Shown here in pieces: positions 6,014 to 14,513 of a stretch of 14,545 bases of DNA. A model generated the notes under the pieces. It did no database searches, was not told the origin of the DNA, and was given only the letters and a program-made list of their open reading frames with translations. The stretch lies in NCBI GenBank assembly GCA_050485385.1, contig JBJHBG010000117.1, positions 1 through 14,545 of the forward strand, written 5' to 3'. How positions within the stretch are numbered: position 1 is the first letter of the stretch; each line of letters opens with the position of its first letter. Source of the stretch: RECO01 sp050485385. GTDB taxonomy: Bacteria > Pseudomonadota > Alphaproteobacteria > Geminicoccales > Geminicoccaceae. The position numbers and the translations under genes were made by a program.

Positions 6014-9000
6014 TCAGTAGTCGTACGACCAGCGCAGGCCCACGCTGCTGGTCTGGTCCTCGCGCACCTCGGTCTCGACCTTGATGCGCGGCGTCAGTTC
6101 GATCTCGACGCGCGCACTGCCGGAGCCGGGGGCGAGCCCCTGTTCGAGCTGGAGGAAGATCCCGTCGGTGACGTAGATGCCGGCGCGGATCGAGGCATCG
6201 TCCGCACTCTCGCCCGCCACGTCGATCGTGTCGAGCCCGAGCAGACTGCGCGTGCCCTCCAAGAAGCCGCCGCCACCGCCGCCGCGCAGCGTCTCGACCG
6301 CCATGGCCAGCCGCACCGCCTGCACTGCGTTGAGCCGCTCGGTGCCGCGATCGAAGATCAGCCGCGAGAGCACCTCGTCCTCGGGCAAAGGTGGCTCCGA
6401 GGTGGCGGTAATGGTCGGGTCGAGTGCCGGGCCGCTGATCGAGAGGACGGCGAGCACGTCGGTCAGCTGCACCGTGGTCTCGATGTCGAGCGTGGGGTCG
6501 GGTGGAAACGCGCCGTCGAGTGTGACCTCGCCGCGGCGGAACTCGAAGCGCCGGCCCAGCAGGTCGAGCTGGCCGCGCCGGTAGGCGATGCCGCCGACCA
6601 CGCGCGGGCTGCTCGCATCGCCGGTCACCTCGATCCGTCCACCCCATTCGGAGACCAGCCCGCGGCCGCGGACGAACAGCCGGCCCGGAACGTCGACTAC
6701 CACGTCGAGGTCGATGCGCGACGCGACCTCGTCGCCGACGACCACCGCCGGGGGCGGATCGGCGGCGTCGATCACCTCGAGCGTAGGGAAACCTGCGGCA
6801 CCGCCTTCGGGAATGCGGATCTCGCCGCGATTGACGGTGAAGCGGCCGAACACGTCGAGCGCTTCGGGCGTGCCCGCCACGGTGGCGCGGCCGCTGGTCT
6901 CGATCATGATCTCGTCGCTCTGCGGCACCTCGAAGCGATCCATGTCGAGGGCGAGGTCCAGGGCTACGCCGGCCGCGCCGCCAAAGGCCACGTCGCCCGT
7001 GAGGTCGAACGAACCCACCGCCCCGTCGCGGGCACCGATCCGGTCGATCACCAGCCGGTCACCCTCGGCCCTTACGTCGACCGTGAGGTCGGTCAACAAC
7101 GCGCCGACGACGACGTCCTCGACGCGACCGCCCGCCATCGCCACGCGTCCGGTCAAGGCCGGCACGGCCGTGGTGCCGCCGACGGCGAGGTCCGCGTCCA
7201 GCCGCCCCGCCACCGTCTGGCCGTCGAGCGCCAGCCAGTCGGCCACCCGCTCCAACAGCACGGTGCCGGTGATGCGGGCATCCAGGGGCAGCGGATCGGG
7301 CAGATCGAAGACGAAGGGCTCCAGCGCGAAACGCGCCGGCACGGAGGCGTCGATACGCAAGGGCGGATCGCCCAGACCGCCGGTCACCACCGCCGCCGTC
7401 AGCCGGCCGCCGCCGAGGTCGAAGCCCAGGGTCACGCCGAGGTCGACCGGGCTCGGATCGGCGCCGAGCGCGAAGCCCCGGAGCCGCACCTCGCCCCGTA
7501 CCGTCGGCGCCTGGGGGGTGCCGGCGAGGTCGACGTCGAGCGCCACCATGCCGACCAGCGGCGGCGCGCCCAAGGGCTCCAGCCGGCGGAGGTCGAGATC
7601 GGCGAGCCGCACGCTGGCGGCGACGCGGTTCGGCGTCAGCGAGCCGCGGATGTCGAGCCGTGCCGTGTCGACCTCCAGCTCCAGCCCGTCCAACTCGATG
7701 GTGCCGTCGTCGAGGCGCACCGTCGCCGGCCGGGTGAGGCGCATGGGCACGGCGGCGATGTCGCCCTCCAGCGCCGTCAGGCTCGCCGTGGTCACGCCGT
7801 CGGTCTGGGCGAAACGCCCGGCGCCTGTGACATCGAAGGGATCCGGCAGGCCGCCATTGGCGCTGAAATCGAGGGCCATGGCGGCGAGCGTGCCGCGTGC
7901 CGTCACGCGCGCCTGCTCGACGCGCAACTCGTCCTGGACGACGCCCGTCACGTCGATCGCGGCGTCCAGTGCCAGCGCACCCATCAGGTCCTGGGCATCG
8001 GCGCGCACCGTCACCGCCTGCACGGTTGCGCCTTGGGCCGCCAGATTGCGCGCCTCGAGGCGGGCGCGCGCATCCTGCCGGCCGTCCGGTGCGTCCAGGT
8101 CCACCGCGAGGTCGAGCCGGCCGGCGAGCGGTTCGCCGAGCCACGTCCCCAAGGGCCGCAGATCGGGCGAGCCGCCCGCGAGCCGGCCGGTGACCGTCGT
8201 CGCCTGGAGGTTCGCAGCCAACGCGCCTTCGAGCGCCAATCCCGGCGCCGTCAGCTCGATGGCCTCCAGCCGCAGCCGCTCGGGCTGGAAGCGGAACGGC
8301 GTGGCGAGGCGAAGTTGGCCGGCCGCTTTGTCGGCGGTGATGGCGACGGTGCCCGCAAGGTCGTCGGGCGTGCCGCCGACCGTGGCCTCGACGAGCAGCA
8401 GGTCCAGGTCCTGGCCGCCGACCTCGAGCCCGTCCAGCCGCAAGGTCAGGGCACCGTCGGGGGCGGCCAGGGTGCCCGTGGCGTTCACCTCGGCGACGAG
8501 GCTGCCGGCGAGGTCCTGTTCCAGTTCGACGCCGACCGGCGCGAGGTCGGGCACGCGCAGGCTCGCCCGCAGGTCGAGCGGCCCGTCGTCGAGGTCCGCC
8601 TCGCCCGTCGCCGAGAGGTCCAGGTTGCTGCCCTGAAGGTCGAGGGCGAGCAGGCGGAAGGCCATCGCCCCCGTCCGTTCGGCGCGCAGCGTGAGGGTCG
8701 GCGCCGACCCGACCAGCGCGCTCGCCGGTGGCGGCAGTCCGCCGAGGTTGCGCCCGGCGAGGTCCACCTCGACCGTGCCCGTCTCGAAGTCGTCGGCGAG
8801 CCGGGCCCGCGCCTCCAGCCGGAGAGCGCCGGACGGCGGCGGATCGAGCACGGGGGCCAGCACGGCGAGGTCGCCCACGTCCAGTGTCGCGTCGGCCGCA
8901 AGGTCACCGGTAGCGAGGTCGCCCGCGGCGGTAGCGTCGAGGGTCAGCGCCGCCATGGCGACGCGCAGCGTCTCGACGTTCAGCGCACCCCCGGGCACGA

Positions 9001-10351
9001 CGCTGCCGCGGGCCTCCAGCACCACGTCGTCGGCGAAGACGGCGTCCGGCAGGGTGTAGCGAAGCCCGTCGATCCGGCCGTCCAGATCGAAGCCGATGGC
9101 GTCCTCCGCCAGCGGCTCGAAGCGAAGCGTCTGCCGAACGGCCGCGACGTCGAGGTCGGCAAGCGCCAGGTTCGCGACGTCGAGCGTGAGCGTGCCGGCG
9201 GGCAGGGGAAGGCTGCCGTCGACGTCGACGGCGAGGCGCAGGCTGCCGGCGAGCGTCTCGTCGACGAAGGGGCGCAAGGGTGCAAGGTCGTCGATCGCGG
9301 CGTCGATGCGTGCCCTGACCGTCTCGCCCGCGAGCGCGCCGGTGCCGTCGAGGACCAGCCAGTCGGTGCGCAGGTCCAGCCGCTCGAGGTCGGCGCCGTC
9401 GGCGGTGGGCAACAGCGCCACGTCGAGCACGATGCCGTCGCCGACGAGGTCCGCGAGCGGTCCGTCGACGAGGCCCGCGCCGGGCGTCACGCGACCGCGC
9501 GCCTCCAGGCGCATGGCGCCGTCGAGCCCGAGCACGAGGTCCAATTCGGCCGCGGCCAAGTCCTCGGCGCTGGCGTCGAGCCGCACGGGCCACGCGGCGA
9601 GCGCACCATCGCCAGTGACGCGCAAGGTGACCGGGCCAGGCACCGCATCGTCGCTCAGCCGGGCGAGCAGCCCCGAGGCCTCGCTCGCGTCGAGGTCCAG
9701 CCGTGCGGTGCGGGCCCCGAGGTCGACGGTGGCATCCAGCGTCGCCGCGAGACCTGCCGCGTCCAGCCGCCGCACGTCCAGGTTCGCCGTGACCGTGCGG
9801 CCGTCGGGGCTGGCGGCGCTGCCGGTGATCGCGAGCTCGAAGGCTTCGCCGGTGACCGGCGCTTCCAGCCGGACGCGCCGGAGCTCCAGCCGCTCCAGGG
9901 CGAAGGCTGGGATGTCGTCGGGCAGGGCGAAGGGCTCGTCGCTCGGCGGCTCCGGCGGTGCCGGGTCGTCCGCGCCGGGCGGCAGCCGATGCAGGTGGAT
10001 CAGCCCGGCACTGACCTCGGGCACGCGGATGGTGCCGTCGAGCAGTGCCCAGGGGTCGACGCGGAGCCGCACGGCCTCGACGTCGAGCCACACGCCCTCG
10101 TCGTCGGCGAGCCGGACGCGGCCGAGGGCAAGGTCGAACGGCAGGCCGGGACCGAGCTCCGCCAGCTCGACGCCGGGCACCAGCGCCGTCACCAGCCGCG
10201 TCGTTTCGCCGCGCACCCACTCGCTCTGCAAGGCCGCCAGCAGCACGACGAGCAGCACGACCGGCACCAGCGCGAGCCCTGTGAGCAGGAGCAGCGCGCG
10301 CCCGAGGAACGCGACGGGGCGGAAGCGGCGGCGGGGCGTGGCAGCGCTCAA
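6014..10351 (-). CDS. tamB: TamB, translocation and assembly module inner-membrane protein
   Basis: This 1445-residue AsmA-like protein is anchored in the inner membrane and spans the periplasm to meet TamA, supporting outer-membrane protein assembly and, as proposed for the family, lipid transport. A single N-terminal membrane helix (about 13-40) is followed by a very long run of repeating beta-strand segments rich in D, L, A and G, typical of the hydrophobic-groove fold. The C-terminal DUF490/TamB domain is clear: RGRGLVSEWGGRIEVTG, YRRGQLDLLGRRFEFRRGEV, LPEDEVLSRLIFDRG, a GGGGGG run, and a beta-signal-like WSYDY end. Length suits alphaproteobacterial TamB. The start is TTG, overlapping the tamA stop as TTGA, which implies translational coupling and a strict tamA-tamB operon. 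No frameshift was noticed. Confidence 0.95.
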   Translation of the reverse strand: MSAATPRRRFRPVAFLGRALLLLTGLALVPVVLLVVLLAALQSEWVRGETTRLVTALVPGVELAELGPGLPFDLALGRVRLADDEGVWLDVEAVRLRVDPWALLDGTIRVPEVSAGLIHLHRLPPGADDPAPPEPPSDEPFALPDDIPAFALERLELRRVRLEAPVTGEAFELAITGSAASPDGRTVTANLDVRRLDAAGLAATLDATVDLGARTARLDLDASEASGLLARLSDDAVPGPVTLRVTGDGALAAWPVRLDASAEDLAAAELDLVLGLDGAMRLEARGRVTPGAGLVDGPLADLVGDGIVLDVALLPTADGADLERLDLRTDWLVLDGTGALAGETVRARIDAAIDDLAPLRPFVDETLAGSLRLAVDVDGSLPLPAGTLTLDVANLALADLDVAAVRQTLRFEPLAEDAIGFDLDGRIDGLRYTLPDAVFADDVVLEARGSVVPGGALNVETLRVAMAALTLDATAAGDLATGDLAADATLDVGDLAVLAPVLDPPPSGALRLEARARLADDFETGTVEVDLAGRNLGGLPPPASALVGSAPTLTLRAERTGAMAFRLLALDLQGSNLDLSATGEADLDDGPLDLRASLRVPDLAPVGVELEQDLAGSLVAEVNATGTLAAPDGALTLRLDGLEVGGQDLDLLLVEATVGGTPDDLAGTVAITADKAAGQLRLATPFRFQPERLRLEAIELTAPGLALEGALAANLQATTVTGRLAGGSPDLRPLGTWLGEPLAGRLDLAVDLDAPDGRQDARARLEARNLAAQGATVQAVTVRADAQDLMGALALDAAIDVTGVVQDELRVEQARVTARGTLAAMALDFSANGGLPDPFDVTGAGRFAQTDGVTTASLTALEGDIAAVPMRLTRPATVRLDDGTIELDGLELEVDTARLDIRGSLTPNRVAASVRLADLDLRRLEPLGAPPLVGMVALDVDLAGTPQAPTVRGEVRLRGFALGADPSPVDLGVTLGFDLGGGRLTAAVVTGGLGDPPLRIDASVPARFALEPFVFDLPDPLPLDARITGTVLLERVADWLALDGQTVAGRLDADLAVGGTTAVPALTGRVAMAGGRVEDVVVGALLTDLTVDVRAEGDRLVIDRIGARDGAVGSFDLTGDVAFGGAAGVALDLALDMDRFEVPQSDEIMIETSGRATVAGTPEALDVFGRFTVNRGEIRIPEGGAAGFPTLEVIDAADPPPAVVVGDEVASRIDLDVVVDVPGRLFVRGRGLVSEWGGRIEVTGDASSPRVVGGIAYRRGQLDLLGRRFEFRRGEVTLDGAFPPDPTLDIETTVQLTDVLAVLSISGPALDPTITATSEPPLPEDEVLSRLIFDRGTERLNAVQAVRLAMAVETLRGGGGGGFLEGTRSLLGLDTIDVAGESADDASIRAGIYVTDGIFLQLEQGLAPGSGSARVEIELTPRIKVETEVREDQTSSVGLRWSYDY

Positions 10352-12228
10352 AAGGCTTGGCCCAGGCTGATGTAGACCTGAAAGGCGTCGTCGACCGGTC
10401 GCCGGTCGACCGGCACGGCCACGTCGAAGCGCAACGGGCCGATGGGCGTAGCATAGCGCAAGCCGAGCCCGGCGCCGAATTCCAGCCCGCCGTCGAAGTC
10501 GGGCCAGGAGTTCTCGAACGCGTTGCCGCCGTCGACGAACACCACCGCACCGATGGTGTCGGTGATGTCGTAGCGAAGTTCGGTCGAGAACTCGACGAGC
10601 GAGCGGCCGCCGAGCGGGTCGTTGCCGTCGAGCGGGCCCGCCGTCTGGAAGGGGATGCCGCGGATCGAGCCGCCGCCGCCCGCATAGAAGCGCTCGTTGG
10701 CCGGGATCGCGTCGCGTTCGGCGCCGACGATGCTACCGACCGCGCCGCGCAGTGCCAGCACCAGCCGCGGCGACTGGCTGAGGCGCAGATAGGTCGAGCC
10801 GTCGGCGCGGAAACGATAGAAGGTGAGGGACGGGTCCTTGACGTCCCAAAACGGCGTGGCTTCGCCGCGCCAGCGGAAGCCGCGATTGGGGTCCAGCGGA
10901 TCGTCGCTGCTGTCGAAGCGGAGCACGGTCGGCAGCGACAGGGTGGCGAAGGTCTGCCGCTCGCGGTTGTCGTCGATCTCGCTCAGCGTGAAGCGCAGCG
11001 CCGAGGTGCCGGTGAGCTGCGGCGTGAACCGGTATTCGAGGCCGGCGCTGGTCGAGAGTTCGAGGCTGTCGAAGGCGTCCGTGGTCTGCCGGCGGAAGCC
11101 GGCCTCGGCCAGAAACGCGCTGTCCAGGCCGAGCACGTCGGGCTTGCGGAAGTTCGTGTCCAGCCGCTGCTGCAGCAGGTCGGCATCGAACTCGATGCGG
11201 AACCGCTCGGCGGCGCCCAAGAGGTTGCGGTGCTCCCAGGCGAGATTGATGCCGGGGCCGCCGTCGGTCTGGAAGCGGCCGGCAGCGCTGATGGTGCGGT
11301 GTAGCCGCTGCTCGGCGACGATGGTGACCGGCACCGGCCCGTCTCCCTCGGGCTCCGGCGGCAATTGCACCTCGACCGTGCGGAACAGGCGCGTGCCGAC
11401 GAGGTTGCGTCGGGCGTCGCGGGTCAAGAGCGGGTCGAAGCGCTGGCCGTCGGTCCACGGCACGTAGCGGGCAAGGAAGCCCTCGTCGATACCGTCGGTG
11501 CCCTCGAAGGTGGGACGTTCCAGGCCGACCACGGGCCCGGGTCGGATGCGCAGGACGACGTCCATGATCCGCTGCTCGCGGTCGATCACCACGGTGCGCT
11601 CGCCCAGTTGGGCATAGGCGCGACCGGTGGCCTGGACCCGCTCCAACAGCGTCGCCTCGCCGGCGAGCACGGTTTCGGCGCGCGCCGGCTCGCCCCGGCG
11701 CAGCCCGAGGGCCGCCGGCGCCGGCGGCACGAAGTCCACGGGGGCCTGTTGGGGCTCGACGTCGATCGCGTCGAAGACGTAGCGCTCGCCGGCCGTGACC
11801 TCGAACGTCATGAGCGCCAACGTCGTGTCGGGACGCTCCGCCGCGGTCTCGACGATGCTCTCGACGCGGGCATCGTAGTAGCCCTCCGAGCCCATCGCCC
11901 GGGTGAGGCGCTCGGCATCGGCGGACGCGCGCCGCCGCAGGGCAAGTTCCGAGGTCGGCGGATTGTCGCGACCGGCCTCGGCCTCGCTCACGGAGCGGAG
12001 GAAGTCCGAAAGCTCGTCGTCGACGTCGCCCGTGATCGCCACCTCGTAGGGGATGGGCGGGCCGCGCCGCAGTTCCTCGGCCTCCTGCTCCAGGCCGGTG
12101 CGCCCGGTACCGCTACAGCCGGCAAGGACGACGACCAGGTTCGCGAGCAGGACGACAGACGGCGCTGCCAGCACCCGACGGGTGGGGATCTTCAGGCTTC
12201 CGTTCCCACAGCGACAATTCGATGGCAT
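10348..12228 (-). CDS. tamA: TamA-like Omp85 outer-membrane protein with a lipobox
   Basis: From the ATG at 12228 this is 626 residues. A basic start (TRR) and hydrophobic stretch end in LAGC (35-38), a lipoprotein signal-peptidase II site with C38. Three POTRA-like repeats follow (about 60-145, 151-229 and 233-309; the last has FLARYVPWTDGQRFD and NLVGTRLF). A 16-strand-type barrel runs from about 312 to the end, containing WEHRNLLG, the Omp85 loop-6 motif SIRGIPF (IRG at 522-524), FVDGGNAF, PIGPLRFDVAVP and a terminal phenylalanine. It should act with TamB to insert or export envelope components. The frame is open upstream to a TTG at 12291 inside the phosphatase gene, but the signal peptide favours 12228, 22 bp after that gene's stop. 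No strong Shine-Dalgarno sequence is visible there. The lipobox is unusual for proteobacterial TamA. Confidence 0.9.
   Translation of the reverse strand: MPSNCRCGNGSLKIPTRRVLAAPSVVLLANLVVVLAGCSGTGRTGLEQEAEELRRGPPIPYEVAITGDVDDELSDFLRSVSEAEAGRDNPPTSELALRRRASADAERLTRAMGSEGYYDARVESIVETAAERPDTTLALMTFEVTAGERYVFDAIDVEPQQAPVDFVPPAPAALGLRRGEPARAETVLAGEATLLERVQATGRAYAQLGERTVVIDREQRIMDVVLRIRPGPVVGLERPTFEGTDGIDEGFLARYVPWTDGQRFDPLLTRDARRNLVGTRLFRTVEVQLPPEPEGDGPVPVTIVAEQRLHRTISAAGRFQTDGGPGINLAWEHRNLLGAAERFRIEFDADLLQQRLDTNFRKPDVLGLDSAFLAEAGFRRQTTDAFDSLELSTSAGLEYRFTPQLTGTSALRFTLSEIDDNRERQTFATLSLPTVLRFDSSDDPLDPNRGFRWRGEATPFWDVKDPSLTFYRFRADGSTYLRLSQSPRLVLALRGAVGSIVGAERDAIPANERFYAGGGGSIRGIPFQTAGPLDGNDPLGGRSLVEFSTELRYDITDTIGAVVFVDGGNAFENSWPDFDGGLEFGAGLGLRYATPIGPLRFDVAVPVDRRPVDDAFQVYISLGQAF
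10390..10410. repeat. Perfect 9-bp inverted repeat in the 3' end of tamA
   Basis: GTCGACCGG and CCGGTCGAC are exact inverted copies with a TCG spacer, forming a 9-bp stem with a three-base loop. On the minus strand it encodes the VDRRPVDD stretch near the TamA C-terminus, about 40 bp before the tamB start. It could fold in the mRNA ahead of the coupled TTG start. A chance product of the VDRRPVD codons is the simpler explanation. Confidence 0.4.
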
Positions 12229-12250
12229 GGCAACATGCGGGGCGTTTAGC

Positions 12251-13051
12251 TCACTCGGCCGTGGACAGGAACCGGATTTCGTCGCGCTCAATCGCCACGG
12301 CGGTCAGCCTACCGGTGGCGTACGCGCCGGTGTCGATGCCGATCCGGTTGCCGCGGACGATGGGCTCGTCGACCACCGTGTGCCCGTGGACCACGACGAA
12401 GCCGTGATCGCTCTCGTCGCTGAGGAACGGCTCGCGGATGAACATCAAGTCTTGCGGTTCCTGCACCTGCAAGGGCAGGCCGGGGCGGATGCCGGCATGG
12501 ACGAAGAGGTAGTCGCCGAGCCGTCTCCAGAGCTGGAGTTGCCGGAAGAAGCGGCGATGGGCGGGCGGCATGCGGCGGCCGAGCTGACGACGCAGCGTCG
12601 CCACGGCCTCCGCATCGTTGGGACGGACGTCGACGCGCAGCCCGTAGCTGCGCATCAGCGCCTCGGCACCCGAGACGATCCACGGCAGCACCGGGCCGTC
12701 CTCGTCGAGAAAGCGGCGGACCCACCAGTCGTGGTTGCCGAGCAAGAGCGTGCGTTCGAAGCCCTCGGGCGGTGGCGCCAGCAAGTGATCGACGACGCCG
12801 CGCGTGTCCGGGCCGCGGTCGCCGTAGTCGCCGAGCAGGATCAGGTGTCGGGCGGTCGTCCGCGGTCGCGTCGCCGCGTCGGCGACGATCCGCGCCTCCA
12901 GGTCCCGCAGGAGGTCGAGCCGGCCGTGGACGTCGCCGATCGCGTAGGCGCACGTCGCCGGCGGCAGCGAGACCGGCCGGAATCCGCCGGTTGCCTTGCG
13001 TGGACGCTTCTGCCAGAGACGCAACCAGCGCCAAACCACCCCATCCTCCAT
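12251..13051 (-). CDS. PPP-type metallophosphatase (serine/threonine phosphatase or diadenosine tetraphosphatase-like)
   Basis: This 266-residue enzyme shows the full metal-binding set of the calcineurin-like PPP family: GDVHGR (39-44), GDYGDRG (74-80), GNHD (105-108), FVHAG (183-187) and VHGHT (221-225), then GIDTGAY (238-244). These motifs bind two metals and catalyse phosphoester hydrolysis. The compact bacterial form includes ApaH- and PrpA-like enzymes acting on phosphoproteins or dinucleoside polyphosphates; which substrate applies cannot be read here. It has no signal peptide, so it is cytoplasmic. The ATG at 13051 lacks a good ribosome site, whereas the in-frame GTG at 13039 has GGAGG five bases upstream, so the protein may start four codons later. 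It is the first gene of the minus-strand run leading into tamA with a 22-bp gap, and it diverges from the barrel gene at 13142. Confidence 0.92.
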   Translation of the reverse strand: MEDGVVWRWLRLWQKRPRKATGGFRPVSLPPATCAYAIGDVHGRLDLLRDLEARIVADAATRPRTTARHLILLGDYGDRGPDTRGVVDHLLAPPPEGFERTLLLGNHDWWVRRFLDEDGPVLPWIVSGAEALMRSYGLRVDVRPNDAEAVATLRRQLGRRMPPAHRRFFRQLQLWRRLGDYLFVHAGIRPGLPLQVQEPQDLMFIREPFLSDESDHGFVVVHGHTVVDEPIVRGNRIGIDTGAYATGRLTAVAIERDEIRFLSTAE

Positions 13052-13141
13052 CGCTCGTCGTATCGGCTTGGTCCGCTCGTCTTCGCCTTTCTGCTTGGGT
13101 GCGTGCGAAAAACTGGGTTAAGAACAGTGACGAAAGGGTTG
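13052..13141. promoter_or_regulatory. Divergent intergenic region, presumed promoters of the phosphatase-tam run and the barrel gene
   Basis: These 90 bases separate two divergent genes and must hold the plus-strand start signals. They are locally less GC-rich (AAAAACTGGGTTAAGAACAG around 13108-13127). A weak rightward match is TTGGGT (13095-13100), 17 bases, TTAAGA (13118-13123), which is far from consensus. GAAAGGG at about 13132-13138 gives the barrel gene a usable ribosome site. No operator palindrome was recognised. Confidence 0.35.
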
Positions 13142-14398
13142 ATGGCAAGAGAAATTTGGGGTCTCGGGATGTCCAATGGCGAGCGACGCCCGGGCGGGCT
13201 GCCGGAAGCCGCGCTCGCGTTCGCGCTGGGTGCGGCGGCATTGTCGCTGCCGGCCCAGGCGCAGCAGAGCCTGGGCGACTTCGAGCAACTCGGCCTGCGC
13301 TTCGGCGCGGTCGACGTCCTGCCCCAGCTCAGCTTCGGCGTTACCTACACCGACAACGTCTTCGCGGTGCCCGACGACCGGTTCGCCGCCGCCGGCACGC
13401 CGAAGGAAGGCGATTTCGTGTTCGTGCTCAGACCGCGGCTGTTGGTGCAAACCAACGCCCAGCGGCATCGCTGGTACGCTCTCGGTAGTGGCAATCTCGG
13501 CCGTTACGACAAGTTCACGGATCGCGACTACAACGACTTCACCGTCGAGACGGGCGGGCGCTGGGACATTTCCCGACGCTCCTCGCTTTCGGCGGTGGCG
13601 GCCTACGACAACCTCCACCTCCAGACCGACGACCCCGACCGCCTGGCGAACCGCGAGACGGTCGACTACCACCGATACCGTGCCGGCCTCGGCTTCGCCC
13701 GCGACGGTACGCGGACCTTCGTTCGGCTGAACACGTCGGTCACTCACCGGGAATACGACGACGTCAGCGACGGCATCGACGAAACCCGGTTCCTCAACCG
13801 GGTGCGCGTCGGCTACCGGCTGGATCGGCAGTACGACGTCTTCGTCGAAGGGCGCTACGCCGTGACGACCTTCGACAACCCGCCGGGCGCGCGCAACCGC
13901 GACCAGCAGAGCGCGTCGCTGCTGGTCGGTACCTCGGTCGACTTCGACCGCCTCGTTGCCGGCGAGTTCGCCGTCGGCATCGAGCACACCACCTTCGACG
14001 ACGACCTTACGGACGATCAGACCGGCTTTTCCTTCTCCGGTGCCCTGGATTTCACCCTGACGCCGCGGACGACGCTGGCGTTCGACGCGTCCCAGGCCGT
14101 GGAACCGACGGATTCCGTCGGTGCATCGGGCCGCAACACGACGCGCGTGGGCCTCGCCCTCTCGCACGTGCTGTCCCGCCACATCACGCTCGGCGCCAAC
14201 ACCGGCTATTCCCGCTTCGACTTCCTCTCGACCGACCGGGTCGACCAGAGCCTGCGCGGCGGTCTGTCGGCGCGCTATAGCTTCAACCGCTATCTGAGCA
14301 TGTCCGCATCGTACAACTACACCGAGCGATTCTCGCGGCAGGAAGCGCGGGACTATACGGAGAACCGGGTCTTCCTCAGCCTGTTGGGGCGTTATTGA
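13142..14398 (+). CDS. Outer-membrane beta-barrel protein (BBP2-like), exopolysaccharide-locus type
   Basis: This 418-residue protein has an N-terminal signal peptide (hydrophobic core about 23-36, likely cut after PAQA at 37-40) and then only alternating aromatic and polar beta-strands. Landmarks are LSFGVTYTDNVFA early on, LRPRLLVQTNAQRHRWYALG, DYNDFTVETGGRWDISRRSS, VRVGYRLDRQYDVFVEGRYA and RYSFNRYLSMSASYNYTERF, with a terminal tyrosine. This resembles the BBP2 putative porin family often found next to polysaccharide export genes. Cargo and role are not shown by the sequence. The ATG at 13142 follows GAAAGGG; an alternative ATG at 13169 would give a more compact signal peptide. The frame stays open far upstream (antisense to the phosphatase and tamA), which is an artefact. 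The stop overlaps the next ATG (TGATG), indicating a coupled operon. Confidence 0.8.
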   Translation: MAREIWGLGMSNGERRPGGLPEAALAFALGAAALSLPAQAQQSLGDFEQLGLRFGAVDVLPQLSFGVTYTDNVFAVPDDRFAAAGTPKEGDFVFVLRPRLLVQTNAQRHRWYALGSGNLGRYDKFTDRDYNDFTVETGGRWDISRRSSLSAVAAYDNLHLQTDDPDRLANRETVDYHRYRAGLGFARDGTRTFVRLNTSVTHREYDDVSDGIDETRFLNRVRVGYRLDRQYDVFVEGRYAVTTFDNPPGARNRDQQSASLLVGTSVDFDRLVAGEFAVGIEHTTFDDDLTDDQTGFSFSGALDFTLTPRTTLAFDASQAVEPTDSVGASGRNTTRVGLALSHVLSRHITLGANTGYSRFDFLSTDRVDQSLRGGLSARYSFNRYLSMSASYNYTERFSRQEARDYTENRVFLSLLGRY

Positions 14399-14511
14399 TG
14401 CGCCTCGCCGTCCTCGGGCTCGGCTTGGCGATGGCACTCGGCGGCTGCACCGTCCGCGTCGGCGAACAGGCCGAGCCCGCCCTGCCCGCCGCAACGCCGA
14501 AAGCTCGGTAA
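14398..14511 (+). CDS. 37-residue predicted lipoprotein
   Basis: An ATG that shares one base with the stop of the barrel gene opens a 37-codon frame ending in TAA. It encodes MRLAVLGLGLAMALGGC followed by TVRVGEQAEP and a short Ala/Pro tail ending KAR. Residues 3-16 are hydrophobic and LGGC (14-17) is a good lipobox, so the mature product would be a 21-residue peptide lipidated at C17; T18 after the cysteine does not suggest inner-membrane retention. No family is recognised. The tight coupling suggests it works with, or helps place, the barrel protein. It could instead be a small chance frame, but start context, lipobox and spacing together argue for a real gene. Confidence 0.6.
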   Translation: MRLAVLGLGLAMALGGCTVRVGEQAEPALPAATPKAR

Positions 14512-14513
14512 CG

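Noticed and set aside
5985..6647. N-terminal extension of the ABC permease frame to 496 codons
   Set aside because: The added part is Arg/Pro/Gly-rich, overlaps the tamB 3' end in another frame and has no permease features.
5960..10375. A 1471-codon plus-strand open frame opposite tamB
   Set aside because: It has no recognisable domain, is dominated by Arg, Gly, His, Gln and Glu, and mirrors tamB codons; long antisense frames are expected where third positions are nearly all G or C.
11170..11175. A CTGCAG site, the only one I noticed, as evidence of restriction avoidance
   Set aside because: By-eye counting is not reliable, only a few sites are expected in 14.5 kb, and methylation makes avoidance unnecessary in the host.
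12053..13141. Upstream extension of the barrel frame to 781 codons
   Set aside because: The extension runs antisense to tamA and the phosphatase, and the signal peptide and ribosome site place the start at 13142 or 13169.
13118..14494. A 458-codon minus-strand frame opposite the barrel gene
   Set aside because: It is a shadow of the real gene; the barrel strand pattern and signal peptide are on the plus strand.
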